Origin: Streptomyces sp. CB00455
GTDB lineage: Bacteria > Actinomycetota > Actinomycetes > Streptomycetales > Streptomycetaceae
Assembly: GCF_001905445.1 (NCBI RefSeq)
Contig: NZ_LIVQ01000002.1
Coordinates: 310,001 to 374,000 of the forward strand
Length of the DNA stretch: 64,000 bases
Direction: 5' to 3'
The translations under genes and the position numbers were made by a program. Shown here one piece after another: positions 50,405 through 64,000 of the stretch. The notes beneath the pieces were generated by a model. That model had not been told where the DNA came from. It worked only from the letters and a program-made list of their open reading frames with translations, and did not search any database. Numbering within the stretch: the stretch's first letter is position 1; each line of letters starts with the position of its first letter.

Positions 50405-51054
50405 CCATCCGGGTGGTGGTGGCGGAGGACCAGGGCGCGGTGCGGGCGGGGCTGGTGCTCATCCTGCGCAGCGCGGGCGACATCGAGGTGGCGGGCGAGG
50501 CGGGTGACGGGGAGGAGGCCGTGCGCCTGGCCCGGGAGCTGCGGCCGGACGTGGTCCTCATGGACGTGCAGATGCCCCGGCTCGACGGGGTGTCCGCCAC
50601 GCGCCAGGTGGTCGCGGAGGGCCTGGCGGACGTCCTGGTGCTGACCACCTTCGACCTGGACGAGTACGTCTTCGGGGCGCTGCGGGCCGGGGCCGCGGGC
50701 TTCCTCCTGAAGAACGCGGAGGCCGCCGAGCTGATCGGGGCGGTACGGACGGTCGCGCGCGGGGAGGGCCTGATCTCCCCGGCGGTGACCCGGCGGCTGA
50801 TCGCCGAGTTCGCCGCTCCGCGGGCGGTACGCAGGGCCGCGCCCCCGCGGACGGCGGCCGCCGTGGCGTCCCTGACGCGCCGTGAGCGCGAGGTCCTCGG
50901 ATGCCTCGGGGAGGGTTTGTCGAACGCGGAGGTCGCGGTGCGCCTGGAGATGGCCGAGGCGACGGTGAAGACGCACGTCAGCCGGCTCCTGGGGAAGCTG
51001 GAGCTGCGCAGCCGACTCCAAGCCGCCGTGCTGGCCCAGGAGTTGGGTTTCTAG
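50401..51054 (+). CDS. NarL/LuxR-family response regulator
   Basis: 217 residues: receiver with phospho-acceptor Asp55 (VVLMDVQMPRLDG), conserved Thr and Lys (VLTTFDLDEYV; FLLKNAEA), and a C-terminal LuxR helix-turn-helix (LTRREREVLGCLGEGLSNAEVAVRL, in part; ATVKTHVSRLLGKL). Cognate of the upstream kinase by overlap. chiC starts about 185 bp downstream; a regulatory link is possible but not shown (many Streptomyces chitinase genes have neighbouring two-component systems). Confidence 0.95.
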   Translation: MTIRVVVAEDQGAVRAGLVLILRSAGDIEVAGEAGDGEEAVRLARELRPDVVLMDVQMPRLDGVSATRQVVAEGLADVLVLTTFDLDEYVFGALRAGAAGFLLKNAEAAELIGAVRTVARGEGLISPAVTRRLIAEFAAPRAVRRAAPPRTAAAVASLTRREREVLGCLGEGLSNAEVAVRLEMAEATVKTHVSRLLGKLELRSRLQAAVLAQELGF

Positions 51055-51082
51055 CCGCTCCGCTCGGAGAAGTCACGACGGG

Positions 51083-51124
51083 AGGTCTGGACCTCTTGAC
51101 GGTTGGTCCAGACCTTTCTACGCT
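51083..51124 (+). promoter_or_regulatory. chiC promoter with DasR-like repeat elements
   Basis: -35 TTGACG (51096-51101), 17-bp spacer, -10 TACGCT (51119-51124). Two 12-bp boxes, AGGTCTGGACCT (51083-51094) and TGGTCCAGACCT (51104-51115), flank the -35 and fall in the spacer. TGGTCCAGACCT matches the direct-repeat element of Streptomyces chitinase promoters and the DasR consensus TGGTCTAGACCA. Confidence 0.85.
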
Positions 51125-51238
51125 CGCCGCAACACTGTGGTGAGCGTGCCATGACAAAGCGTGCTCACGGGCGGCGCAGGTCCCACCCCCATGTCGATGC
51201 CGGCCCCCCGGCACAGACGGACCTACGGAGGATCACCC

Positions 51239-53098
<1,860 letters not shown>

Positions 53099-53126
53099 CC
53101 CCCACGCACTGCCCCGGTGACACGAC

Positions 53127-53166
53127 GAAGCCGGGGAGACGGGTCCGCCCCCGTCTCCCCGGCTTC
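53127..53166. terminator. Terminator after chiC
   Basis: Perfect 16-bp stem GAAGCCGGGGAGACGG / CCGTCTCCCCGGCTTC with an 8-nt loop, between convergent chiC and the DUF2550 gene. Confidence 0.92.
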
Positions 53167-53182
53167 TTCACGCCTTCGGCCC

Positions 53183-53635
53183 TCAGGCCACGTTCACCCG
53201 CTGCCCCGGCGGGGCCGCCTCCAGCCAGGCCAGGAATCCCGTCAGCGCGTCCTCGCTCATCGCCAGCTCCAGGCGGGTCCCGCGGTGGAGACAGCCGAGC
53301 ACGACGGCGTCGGAGAGCAGGGCCAGTTCCTCCTCGCCCTCCGGAGCCCGACGGGAGACGACCTCGATGGAGGAGCGCTCCAGCAGCCGGCGGGGGCGGG
53401 GCGCGTAGCTGAACACGCGGAACCACTCGATGCGGTCACCGCTGTAGCGCGCGACCCCGTACACCCAGCCCTTGCCGGAGGTGTCCGCTTCCTCGGCCAC
53501 ACCCCAGCGCATGCTGCAGTCGAAGGTGCCGCCGGACCGCTGGATGAGTCTGCGGCGCAGTCCGAACACAAACAGCCCGATCACCACCAGGGCTACGACC
53601 AGGCCGCTCACAAGCAGAGCGAGGAGCATCTTCAC
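53183..53635 (-). CDS. DUF2550 protein
   Basis: 150 residues with one N-terminal membrane helix (MLLALLVSGLVVALVVIGLFVFGL, in part) and a cytoplasmic domain: GGTFDCSMRW, KGWVYGVARYSGDRIEWFRVFSY (in part), SSIEVVSRRAP. DUF2550 is conserved downstream of the atp operon in many Actinobacteria, function unknown. ATG at 53635 has AGGTCGG upstream (weak). Separated from atpC by a long hairpin. Confidence 0.88.
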   Translation of the reverse strand: MKMLLALLVSGLVVALVVIGLFVFGLRRRLIQRSGGTFDCSMRWGVAEEADTSGKGWVYGVARYSGDRIEWFRVFSYAPRPRRLLERSSIEVVSRRAPEGEEELALLSDAVVLGCLHRGTRLELAMSEDALTGFLAWLEAAPPGQRVNVA

Positions 53636-53690
53636 CGACCTCCTCGCTCATCGAGAACCACACACGAAAAACGACCTGCATCCTGCATCG

Positions 53691-53740
53691 CCTCAGCCGC
53701 GACCCGGTCTGGAAGACTCCAGAACGGACCGCGGCTGAGG
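53691..53740 (-). terminator. Probable terminator of the atp operon
   Basis: Outer arms CCTCAGCCGCG (53691-53701) and CGCGGCTGAGG (53730-53740) with a partly paired middle (GGTCTGG..CCAGAAC). It lies 59 bp past the atpC stop, before the DUF2550 gene. Confidence 0.7.
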
Positions 53741-53798
53741 ATTGCCGGGTCCCGGAGGGCGACCCCCGGGGCTCAGCGGTTCACACTCCGACGGGTGT

Positions 53799-54170
53799 TC
53801 AGCCCGTCACGGCGCGCAGCCGGACGTCCGCGCGACGCTCGGCGGCCGCGTCGGCCTCCGACTTCGCGCGTTCCAGTGCCCGCTCCGCACGCTGGACATC
53901 GATCTCGTCCGCGAGCTCGGCGATCTCGGCCAGCAGCGACAGCTTGTTGTCGGCGAACGAGATGAAACCGCCGTGCACCGCTGCGACGACGGTGTTGCCG
54001 TCGCTGGTGCGGATGGTCACAGGGCCCGATTCCAGCACACCGAGAAGCGGCTGGTGACCGGGCATGACGCCGATGTCGCCGGACGTGGTGCGGGCGACAA
54101 CAAGGGTGGCCTCGCCGGACCAGACATTGCGGTCCGCCGCGACCAGCTCGACGTGCAGCTCAGCAGCCAA
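53799..54170 (-). CDS. atpC: ATP synthase F1 epsilon subunit
   Basis: 123 residues: AAELHVELVAADRNVWSGEA, PGHQPLLGVLESGPVTI, then helical AERALERAKSEADAAAERRAD (in part). Regulates the rotor. TTG at 54170 follows GAGGAG and begins the family sequence LAAELHVELV; GTG at 54191 is less likely. Last gene of the atp operon. Confidence 0.93.
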   Translation of the reverse strand: MAAELHVELVAADRNVWSGEATLVVARTTSGDIGVMPGHQPLLGVLESGPVTIRTSDGNTVVAAVHGGFISFADNKLSLLAEIAELADEIDVQRAERALERAKSEADAAAERRADVRLRAVTG

Positions 54171-54311
54171 GGTGGCTCCTCGGGTCACCACCCGGCGGGT
54201 CGGCCGGGTGTTGGGTCAAATTCTAATGGGCGTGGGGAGAGGGACGGGACGCACCCCGCCCCTCTCCGTGCGTGCGTCGAACCGGATGCGCTCCTCGCGG
54301 AGCGCGCCGGA

Positions 54312-56671
<2,360 letters not shown>

Positions 56672-56691
56672 GAGTCAGGTCCCTTCCGTCG

Positions 56692-58287
<1,596 letters not shown>

Positions 58288-58332
58288 CTGGGTTCCCTGC
58301 TCTCCTTGTTGGGCCTGAAGCTTCTTAGGGGT

Positions 58333-58349
58333 CTGGGGGCGACCCCCAG
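58333..58349 (-). other. Intercistronic stem-loop atpH-atpA
   Basis: CTGGGGG-CGA-CCCCCAG, a perfect 7-bp stem with 3-nt loop in the 128-bp gap between the delta and alpha genes. May be an mRNA processing or stability element helping raise alpha/beta expression. Confidence 0.5.
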
Positions 58350-58415
58350 GAATCTTCTGCAAGTTCTGCACGGCCCAACCGGGCCGCTAGGAATGCTTTG
58401 TTCTGTTGGTGCCGG

Positions 58416-59231
58416 TCAGCCGGCCATGCGGCGGGACGCCTCGGCGAGGCGGTCCGCGATGGTGCCGTCGATGACCTCGTCGCCGACGCGCACCGTGATC
58501 CCGCCGAGGACCTCGGGGTCCACGTCGAGGTTCAGGTGCATCTGACGGCCGTACAGCTTGGCCAGCACCGCGCCGAGACGCTGCTTCTGCGCGTCGCTGA
58601 GCGGAACCGCGCTGGTCACGGTGGCGACCATGCGGTCACGGCGCTCGGCGGCGAGCTTGGAAAGGGATTCGAGTCCCGCTTCCAGGCTACGTCCACGCGG
58701 GTGCGTGACAAGACGGATGACCAGACGCTCGGTGACGGCGTTCGCCTTGCCGCCGAGCAGGCTGCGCAGCAGCGCGCTCTTGGCGGAGGTGGTGGCCGCA
58801 CTGTCGGTCAGCGCGGCACGCAGCCCGGTGTTCGAGGCGACGATCCGGCCGAAGCGGAAGATCTCGTCCTCGACGTCGTCGAGCGCGCCGGCGCGCTGGG
58901 CCGCCGTGAGGTCGGCGGTGTCCGCCAGCTGCTCCAGGGCGTCCACCAGGTCGCGGGACTGCGACCAGCGGGACCGGACCATGCCGGACACCAGGTCGAG
59001 GGTCTCCCCGCCCACCTGGCCGCGCAGCAGCCGGCCGACCAGCTCGGCCTTGGCCTCGCCGGACTGCGCCGGGTCGGTGAGGACCCGACGCAGCGAGACC
59101 TCACGGTCGAGCAGCGCGGTGACGGCCGCCAGCTCACCGCCGAGCGCCGACGCGTCGGCGGACGTGTTGTCCGTCAGCGCGTCGAGACGCTCACGCGCGG
59201 AGGCCAGCGCCTCGCGGCTCGCTCCGTTCAT
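58416..59231 (-). CDS. atpH: ATP synthase F1 delta subunit (long actinobacterial form)
   Basis: 271 residues, longer than the usual 175-180 because of an N-terminal extension. C-terminal family motif VTSAVPLSDAQKQRLGAVLAK (in part) and VDPEVLGGITVRVGDEVIDGTI. Connects F1 to the stator. ATG overlaps the atpF stop by 4 bp. Confidence 0.95.
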   Translation of the reverse strand: MNGASREALASARERLDALTDNTSADASALGGELAAVTALLDREVSLRRVLTDPAQSGEAKAELVGRLLRGQVGGETLDLVSGMVRSRWSQSRDLVDALEQLADTADLTAAQRAGALDDVEDEIFRFGRIVASNTGLRAALTDSAATTSAKSALLRSLLGGKANAVTERLVIRLVTHPRGRSLEAGLESLSKLAAERRDRMVATVTSAVPLSDAQKQRLGAVLAKLYGRQMHLNLDVDPEVLGGITVRVGDEVIDGTIADRLAEASRRMAG

Positions 59232-59767
59232 CGGGCGGCCTCGGCCTTCTCCTCGAGATCGCTGAGGAAACGGTCGATCGTGCGGCTCTGCCGGGCGTGG
59301 TCCTCAAGGGACTCGCCGACGAGCTTGCCGGCCAGGTCGGTGGCGAGCTTGCCCACGTCCTGACGCAGCGAGTGGGCCGCGGCCTTGCGGTCGGCCTCGA
59401 TCTGGGCGTGGCCGGCAGCGATGATCTCCTCCCGCTGCCGCTGGCCCTCTGCGCGCAGTTCTTCCTTGAGCGCAGTGCCCTGCTCCAGCGCTTCCTGGCG
59501 CAGGCGCGCGGCCTCGTGCCGGGCTTCGGCGAGCTGGGCCTTGTACTGCTCCAGCACGCTCTGGGCCTCGGTCTGAGCGGCCTCAGCCTTCTCGATACCG
59601 CCTTCGATGGCCTCGCGGCGCTCTTCCAGAACCTTGTTGATGTTCGGGAGGAGCTTCTTCGCGAGGAAGCCGAAGACGATGACGAAGGCGATCAGACCGA
59701 TGACGAGCTCGGGGATCGGCGGAACGAGCGGGTTTTCCGTCTCGGCCGCGAGAACCAGGAGGTTCAC
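59228..59767 (-). CDS. atpF: ATP synthase Fo b subunit
   Basis: 179 residues: one N-terminal membrane helix (ELVIGLIAFVIVFGFLAKKLL, in part) then a long charged coiled coil (KVLEERREAIEGGIEKAEAAQ, in part). Peripheral stalk. ATG overlap with delta. Confidence 0.96.
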   Translation of the reverse strand: MNLLVLAAETENPLVPPIPELVIGLIAFVIVFGFLAKKLLPNINKVLEERREAIEGGIEKAEAAQTEAQSVLEQYKAQLAEARHEAARLRQEALEQGTALKEELRAEGQRQREEIIAAGHAQIEADRKAAAHSLRQDVGKLATDLAGKLVGESLEDHARQSRTIDRFLSDLEEKAEAAR

Positions 59768-59808
59768 ATCAGTGCCTTTCGTCTAATCGGACTAGTGGTC
59801 GCGGTTCG

Positions 59809-60120
<312 letters not shown>

Positions 60121-60945
60121 TCAGTGGTGCTCAGCGAGTGCGCCCTGGATGAAGCTGCAGGCCAGGAGGACGAAGACGTAGGCCTGGACAGCCTGGATGA
60201 AGAGCTCGAAGGCGGTCATCACGATCACCATGACGAACGAGACGCCCGCGTAGGCGATGCCGATCCCGTTCAGCAGGTACCAGCTGGCGATGGTGAACAG
60301 CAGCAGCAGGGTGTGACCGGCGAACATGTTCGCGAACAGTCGGACCGCGTGGGTGAAGGGGCGGACCAGGACGTTCGAGAAGAACTCGATGACCATGACG
60401 AGGGGCAGAACGCCGCCGAGCGACTTGTCGTAGCCCGTCAGGTTCTTGAAGCCGCCGACGAAGCCGTGACGCTTGAACGTCACCGACATCCAGATGAAGT
60501 AGACGATCGCCGCGAGAATCGCCGGGTACGCGATGATCGCGGTCACCGGGAACTGCGCCACGGGGACGATCGACCAGACGTTCAGGATCCAGACGAAGAA
60601 GAACAGCGACACCATGAAGGGGACGTACTTCTCGCCCTCCTTCTTGCCCAGCGTCTCGTACACGATGCCGCGGCGCACGAAGTCGTATCCGGCCTCGGCG
60701 ACCATCTGGAGCTTGCCCGGGACGACCTTCGGCTTCCGGAACGCGGCCCAGAAGAAAGCGACGATGACCAGCGAGCCCAGCAGGGCCAGCAGCATCGGCT
60801 TGTTGAAGTACGCACTGGTCAGGCCGGCTTCGCCCCACAGCGGCTCGAAGAGGAACGAGTGCAGGCCCGGACCGGGGAAGCCACATCCGTCGAAGATGTG
60901 ACAGTCGGTCTCGAAAGCGAGCACCGTCATCGGGTCAGCACTCAC
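60121..60945 (-). CDS. atpB: ATP synthase Fo a subunit
   Basis: 274 residues, about six membrane helices; the essential Arg is in LVRPFTHAVRLFANMFAGH, and the C-terminal helix has MTAFELFIQAVQAYVFVLL. GTG at 60945 follows GAAGGAG at ideal spacing; upstream frame to 61005 lacks similarity. Proton channel with AtpE. Confidence 0.96.
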   Translation of the reverse strand: MSADPMTVLAFETDCHIFDGCGFPGPGLHSFLFEPLWGEAGLTSAYFNKPMLLALLGSLVIVAFFWAAFRKPKVVPGKLQMVAEAGYDFVRRGIVYETLGKKEGEKYVPFMVSLFFFVWILNVWSIVPVAQFPVTAIIAYPAILAAIVYFIWMSVTFKRHGFVGGFKNLTGYDKSLGGVLPLVMVIEFFSNVLVRPFTHAVRLFANMFAGHTLLLLFTIASWYLLNGIGIAYAGVSFVMVIVMTAFELFIQAVQAYVFVLLACSFIQGALAEHH

Positions 60946-61170
60946 CGCGGGCTCCTTCAGCGTGGCGCATAGGTACGGCAACCTCGTTGTGTCGGCGCGG
61001 CGCACAGCCGCTGTTCGGCACTGGACTGGTGTTACTGGTGTGGGGGCGGCGATCAGGCATGGAGCCTCGCGATGGAACAGGCGTCAGCTCAGATGCCCGC
61101 GCCCGCAGTGCCGCAGTTGGCACCGGACGATAGCAGGATCCCGAACGCCTACTTATGCCGCCCCTACCCC

Positions 61171-61608
61171 TCACGACTTCGGCCCCGAATTTTCGGGCTT
61201 GTCGCCCTTCATCGAATCCGGTTCGACGTAGAGGATCTTGGCCTTCATATGAGCACGCGTCTGTGCGCCGATCCACACGAGGGTGGTGACGACGAGCGTG
61301 ATCGCGAACGCCTTGGGGTGGAACAGGGTGGTGTTCTTGAACGCGGCGAGAAAGACGAAGAGCAACAGGATCTGGGCCGCGTAGAGCATGAGCCCCATGG
61401 CCTGGAAGAGGTGCGGGAGCGATTTCGCCGTGCGCTGCAGAACGACGAATCCGATGCCCATGAAGGCAATCGCCAACAGCGTCGCGATCACGGCTCCGAG
61501 CGCACCCTTGCCGCCGACGACCAACGCGCTGATCACGGCGGCGAGTGCGCCGGCGACAGCGGTGGGTACGGCGGCTTGCAGGAGGGATCGGACGTCGTTA
61601 GACCGCAT
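61171..61608 (-). CDS. atpI: AtpI-like membrane protein
   Basis: 145 residues, four hydrophobic helices (AVPTAVAGALAAVISALVVGG; GAVIATLLAIAFMGIGFVVLQ; MLYAAQILLLFVFLAAF; FAITLVVTTLVWIGAQ, in part) and a basic C-terminus. First gene of the atp operon, equivalent to AtpI (c-ring assembly or Mg uptake role in other bacteria). ATG at 61608 follows GGAGCAAACC. 225 bp to atpB. Confidence 0.85.
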   Translation of the reverse strand: MRSNDVRSLLQAAVPTAVAGALAAVISALVVGGKGALGAVIATLLAIAFMGIGFVVLQRTAKSLPHLFQAMGLMLYAAQILLLFVFLAAFKNTTLFHPKAFAITLVVTTLVWIGAQTRAHMKAKILYVEPDSMKGDKPENSGPKS

Positions 61609-61733
61609 GGCGGTTTGCTCCGCGTGGTGGTGGGGGCACGGGACTCGTACGGGACGAGCGTAAGCCCGGTCCGAGATCGAACCTCGGGCCAAGGGACCGT
61701 CGCACTACGGTCCTTCGACTCTGTCGCCGGGTT

Positions 61734-61751
61734 TAGTGAACGGTATCACAA
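61734..61751 (-). promoter_or_regulatory. Rex-like operator (ROP) upstream of atpI
   Basis: Minus strand TTGTGATACCGTTCACTA against the Rex consensus TTGTGAA-N4-TTCACAA: 12 of 14 defined positions match. It lies about 126-143 bp upstream of the atpI start, in the atp promoter region. The NADH-sensing repressor Rex is known to control atp operons in Streptomyces. Confidence 0.65.
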
Positions 61752-61882
61752 ACTATTTGATGAGAGCTTTACCTGCCGGGTGTGCCGACTGTCACACATG
61801 AGAGTGACCATGCGCGTGTGTGCACGACAGGCAGGCGCCTTGTCTGGTAATGGGAGTTCATGTCCGACATGCACCCGCGCGG

Positions 61883-63217
61883 TCAGCGGGTGGATTCAGC
61901 CTTACGCCGGTCGGGGAAGCGCGAACGGGGGCCTACGGCGGTTGCGCCGTTGACGCCCGAGACGCCCACGGTGATCGGCCTGGCCGGCTGCGGCTCCGTA
62001 CCCGAGGCGTCCAGCGCGGCCGCCTCCGCCGCGGCCTCGGCGGCCCGTGAGGCGTGCCGGTAGCGCGGCGGCACCAGCCCCTGTGCCCAGCGCGGGGCCC
62101 GCGGGGTGAAGCGCGGCAGGAGCAGCAGGATCAGACCCACGGCGCTCAGCGCCGCGATCGCCAGCACGATCCACATCGAGGCGGAGTGCACCGAGTACGC
62201 GACCGTGCCGAAGGCGATCAGCCCCGACCAGAAGTACATGATGAGCACCGCGCGGCTGTGCGAATGCCCCAGTTCCAGCAGCCGGTGGTGCAGGTGCCCG
62301 CGGTCGGCGGCGAAGGGCGACTGCCCCTTCCAGGTACGCCGGACGATGGCCAGGACCAGGTCCGCCATCGGGATCGCGATGATGGTCAGGGGCAGGATCA
62401 GCGGGATGAAGACGGGGAGCATCGCGTGCGTCGCGTTGCGCTCGCCGCCCGCGAACAGCGCCATCGCGTCGGGGTCGACCTGCCCGGTAACGGAGATCGC
62501 GGCGGCGGCCAGTACCAGGCCGATGAGCATCGAGCCGGAGTCGCCCATGAAGATCCGGGCGGGGTGCATGTTGTGCGGCAGGAAGCCCAGGCACATGCCC
62601 ATCAGGATCGCCGCGAAGAGCGTCGCGGGCGCGGCCGCCTCGATGCCATAGCCGAACCAGATGCGGTAGGCGTAGAGGAAGAACGCGGTGGTGGCGATGC
62701 AGACCATGCCGGCGGCGAGGCCGTCGAGGCCGTCCACGAAGTTCACGGCGTTGATGGTGATCACGACGAGGGCCACGGTGAGCAGGTTTCCCTGCCACTG
62801 GGTGAGCGCGACCGTGCCGATCCACGGGACGGGGATCCACAGGATGGTCAGACCCTGCATGACCATCACACCGGCGGCGATCATCTGCGCGCCGAGTTTG
62901 ATCAGCGCGTCGATCTCGAACTTGTCGTCGAGCACGCCGACGAGCCAGATCAGTGCCGCGCCGGAGAGCAGCGCGCGCGGTTCATTGGACAACTCGAAGA
63001 CGCCGTTGAGGTTCTGCAGGTGGTCGGCGACGAGCAGTCCCGCGCACAGGCCGCCGAACATGGCGATGCCGCCCAGCCGTGGCGTGGGTTCGCGGTGCAC
63101 GTCGCGGGCACGGATCTCCGGCATGGCCCCGGCCGCGATCGCGAACTTCCGCACGGGCCCGGTCAGCAGGTAGGTCACCGCGACCGTGACGCAAAGCGTC
63201 AGCAGATATTCACGCAC
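61883..63217 (-). CDS. MraY/WecA-family polyprenyl-phosphate GlcNAc-1-phosphate transferase
   Basis: 444 residues with about eleven membrane helices. Family motifs: REPTPRLGGIAMF, NAVNFVDGLDGLAAG (catalytic Asp cluster), MHPARIFMGDSGSMLIG, HLHHRLLELGHSHSRAV. Transfers sugar-1-phosphate to undecaprenyl or decaprenyl phosphate to start wall polymer synthesis. GTG at 63217 (VREYLLTLC) follows GGGGCAG; GTG 63256 is an alternative. The Ala-rich C-terminal tail of about 70 residues is hydrophilic. Sits between atpI and glyA. Confidence 0.92.
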   Translation of the reverse strand: MREYLLTLCVTVAVTYLLTGPVRKFAIAAGAMPEIRARDVHREPTPRLGGIAMFGGLCAGLLVADHLQNLNGVFELSNEPRALLSGAALIWLVGVLDDKFEIDALIKLGAQMIAAGVMVMQGLTILWIPVPWIGTVALTQWQGNLLTVALVVITINAVNFVDGLDGLAAGMVCIATTAFFLYAYRIWFGYGIEAAAPATLFAAILMGMCLGFLPHNMHPARIFMGDSGSMLIGLVLAAAAISVTGQVDPDAMALFAGGERNATHAMLPVFIPLILPLTIIAIPMADLVLAIVRRTWKGQSPFAADRGHLHHRLLELGHSHSRAVLIMYFWSGLIAFGTVAYSVHSASMWIVLAIAALSAVGLILLLLPRFTPRAPRWAQGLVPPRYRHASRAAEAAAEAAALDASGTEPQPARPITVGVSGVNGATAVGPRSRFPDRRKAESTR

Positions 63218-63333
63218 GGGCTGCCCCAGATGTATCGCCGGCCATCTCAGCCCCACACATTAGCTGCGATGTCTGCTTCACCGAGGACGCGAGGGGGTGG
63301 TATCCCGGTTGCAGTACGACCGTCTTGTCGTGA

Positions 63334-64000
63334 TTACGCACTGTACGGGGGGAATTCGAACGTGAGCTCGCCGACCTCCGCGCGGGTCTTCGCCGCTTCA
63401 CCGCGCAGCGCGGAGGCGAACAGCGCGGCGATCCTCAGCATCTCTCCCTCCCCCATCCCCTGCGTGGTGACGGCGGCCGTACCCAGCCTGATGCCGCGCT
63501 GGTCCCCGTACGGCAGCGCGCAGGTGTCGAGCACGATCCCGGCGGCCGCCAGCAGCCCCCGCGCGGCCGGTCCGTCGAGACCGAGGGGCGCCGGGTCCGC
63601 GGTGATCAGGTGCGTGTCCGTCCCGCCGGTGGTGACGGCGAAGCCCAGGTCCTCCAGCGCGCCGGCCAGCTCTCGGGCGTTGGAGACGACCCGGTGGGCG
63701 TAGGTGGTGAAGGCCGGAGCGGCGGCCTCCCCGAAGGCGACGGCCTTGGCGGCGATGGTGTGCATCTGGGCGCCGCCCTGGGTGAAGGGGAACACCGCCC
63801 GGTCGACGCGCTCGGCGAACTCGCGCCCGCACAGGATCATCCCGCCGCGCGGCCCGCGCAGCACCTTGTGCGTGGTCGCGCAGACCAGGTCCGCGTACGG
63901 GACGGGGCTGGGCGCGGCCGCGCCGGCCACCAGCCCGATGGGGTGGGCGGCGTCCGCGATCAGGTAGGCGCCGACCTCGTCGGCGATCTCGCGGAAGGCC
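63334..64000 (-). CDS. glyA: Serine hydroxymethyltransferase (5' end outside window)
   Basis: Only the C-terminal about 222 residues are visible; the frame runs off the window. Interconverts serine and glycine with tetrahydrofolate. PLP-Lys motif ATTHKVLRGPRGGMIL; FPFTQGGAQMHTIAAKAVAF; GTDTHLI; GIRLGTAAVTTQGM. The usual DMxHIxGL segment before it reads DAAHPIGLVAG, typical of a diverged Streptomyces SHMT paralog. Ends 117 bp from the transferase gene start. Confidence 0.93.
   Translation of the reverse strand, partial: AFREIADEVGAYLIADAAHPIGLVAGAAAPSPVPYADLVCATTHKVLRGPRGGMILCGREFAERVDRAVFPFTQGGAQMHTIAAKAVAFGEAAAPAFTTYAHRVVSNARELAGALEDLGFAVTTGGTDTHLITADPAPLGLDGPAARGLLAAAGIVLDTCALPYGDQRGIRLGTAAVTTQGMGEGEMLRIAALFASALRGEAAKTRAEVGELTFEFPPYSA

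Overview
The window is a GC-rich actinobacterial chromosome segment with strong third-position GC bias and frequent GTG starts. Gene content and order match the Streptomyces core chromosome around S. coelicolor SCO5440 to SCO5364, inferred from remembered synteny: glgB, trx/merR, pfkA-pta-ackA-pyk, icmA, meaB, thiolase, epimerase, scy-filP, nucS, chiC, the atp operon, a WecA/MraY-type transferase and glyA. No rRNA, tRNA, CRISPR array, insertion sequence or prophage was recognised.

Region by region. 1-9.9 kb is central carbon metabolism: the 3' part of glgB, a MerR-thioredoxin pair, an XRE regulator, pfkA, then pta-ackA-pyk closed by a strong terminator. 10.2-14.4 kb is the most accessory-looking part: a secreted 1271-residue alanine-rich coiled-coil protein with a short RelE/ParE-like C-terminal tip, overlapped by a small acidic ORF, read here as a polymorphic toxin and its immunity protein. 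14.4-17.1 kb is a three-gene secreted/membrane operon (DUF6230, DUF6114, and a Ser/Pro/Thr-linker protein). 17.7-30.2 kb holds a thioredoxin-TPR protein, a TetR gene next to a perfect palindrome, icmA behind another perfect palindrome, two DUF3817 genes flanking a MarR gene and a thiamine-binding protein (with a decayed partial copy), three tandem AIM24 genes, another MarR, a PepSY protein, a 24-codon bL37 gene, meaB, thiolase and methylmalonyl-CoA epimerase.

30.3-36.0 kb encodes the polarity and cytoskeletal coiled-coil proteins Scy and FilP, followed by two paralogous ABC ATPase/permease pairs. 40-48.9 kb has a zinc-binding protein, an LLM oxidoreductase, an SCO5389-family protein divergent from the mismatch endonuclease nucS, a large P-loop ATPase with one membrane anchor, a STAS protein, 3-hydroxybutyryl-CoA dehydrogenase and a PduO-type cobalamin adenosyltransferase. 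49.2-53.6 kb has a two-component pair, the chitinase chiC with DasR-like boxes round its promoter, and a DUF2550 protein. 53.8-61.6 kb is the whole F1Fo-ATP synthase operon (atpI-B-E-F-H-A-G-D-C, minus strand) with a Rex-like operator upstream. The window ends in a polyprenyl-phosphate GlcNAc-1-phosphate transferase gene and a partial serine hydroxymethyltransferase gene.

Working together: the scattered genes icmA, meaB, mce, thiolase, hbd and the adenosyltransferase form a B12-dependent acyl-CoA network linking acetyl/acetoacetyl/butyryl-CoA with methylmalonyl-CoA. pta-ackA and pyk feed the same pools. The atp operon and chiC carry recognisable redox (Rex) and amino-sugar (DasR) control sites. 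Starts were adjusted by hand where a Shine-Dalgarno sequence, an overlap or a leaderless -10 supported it. Functions are from motif recognition; no database search was run.
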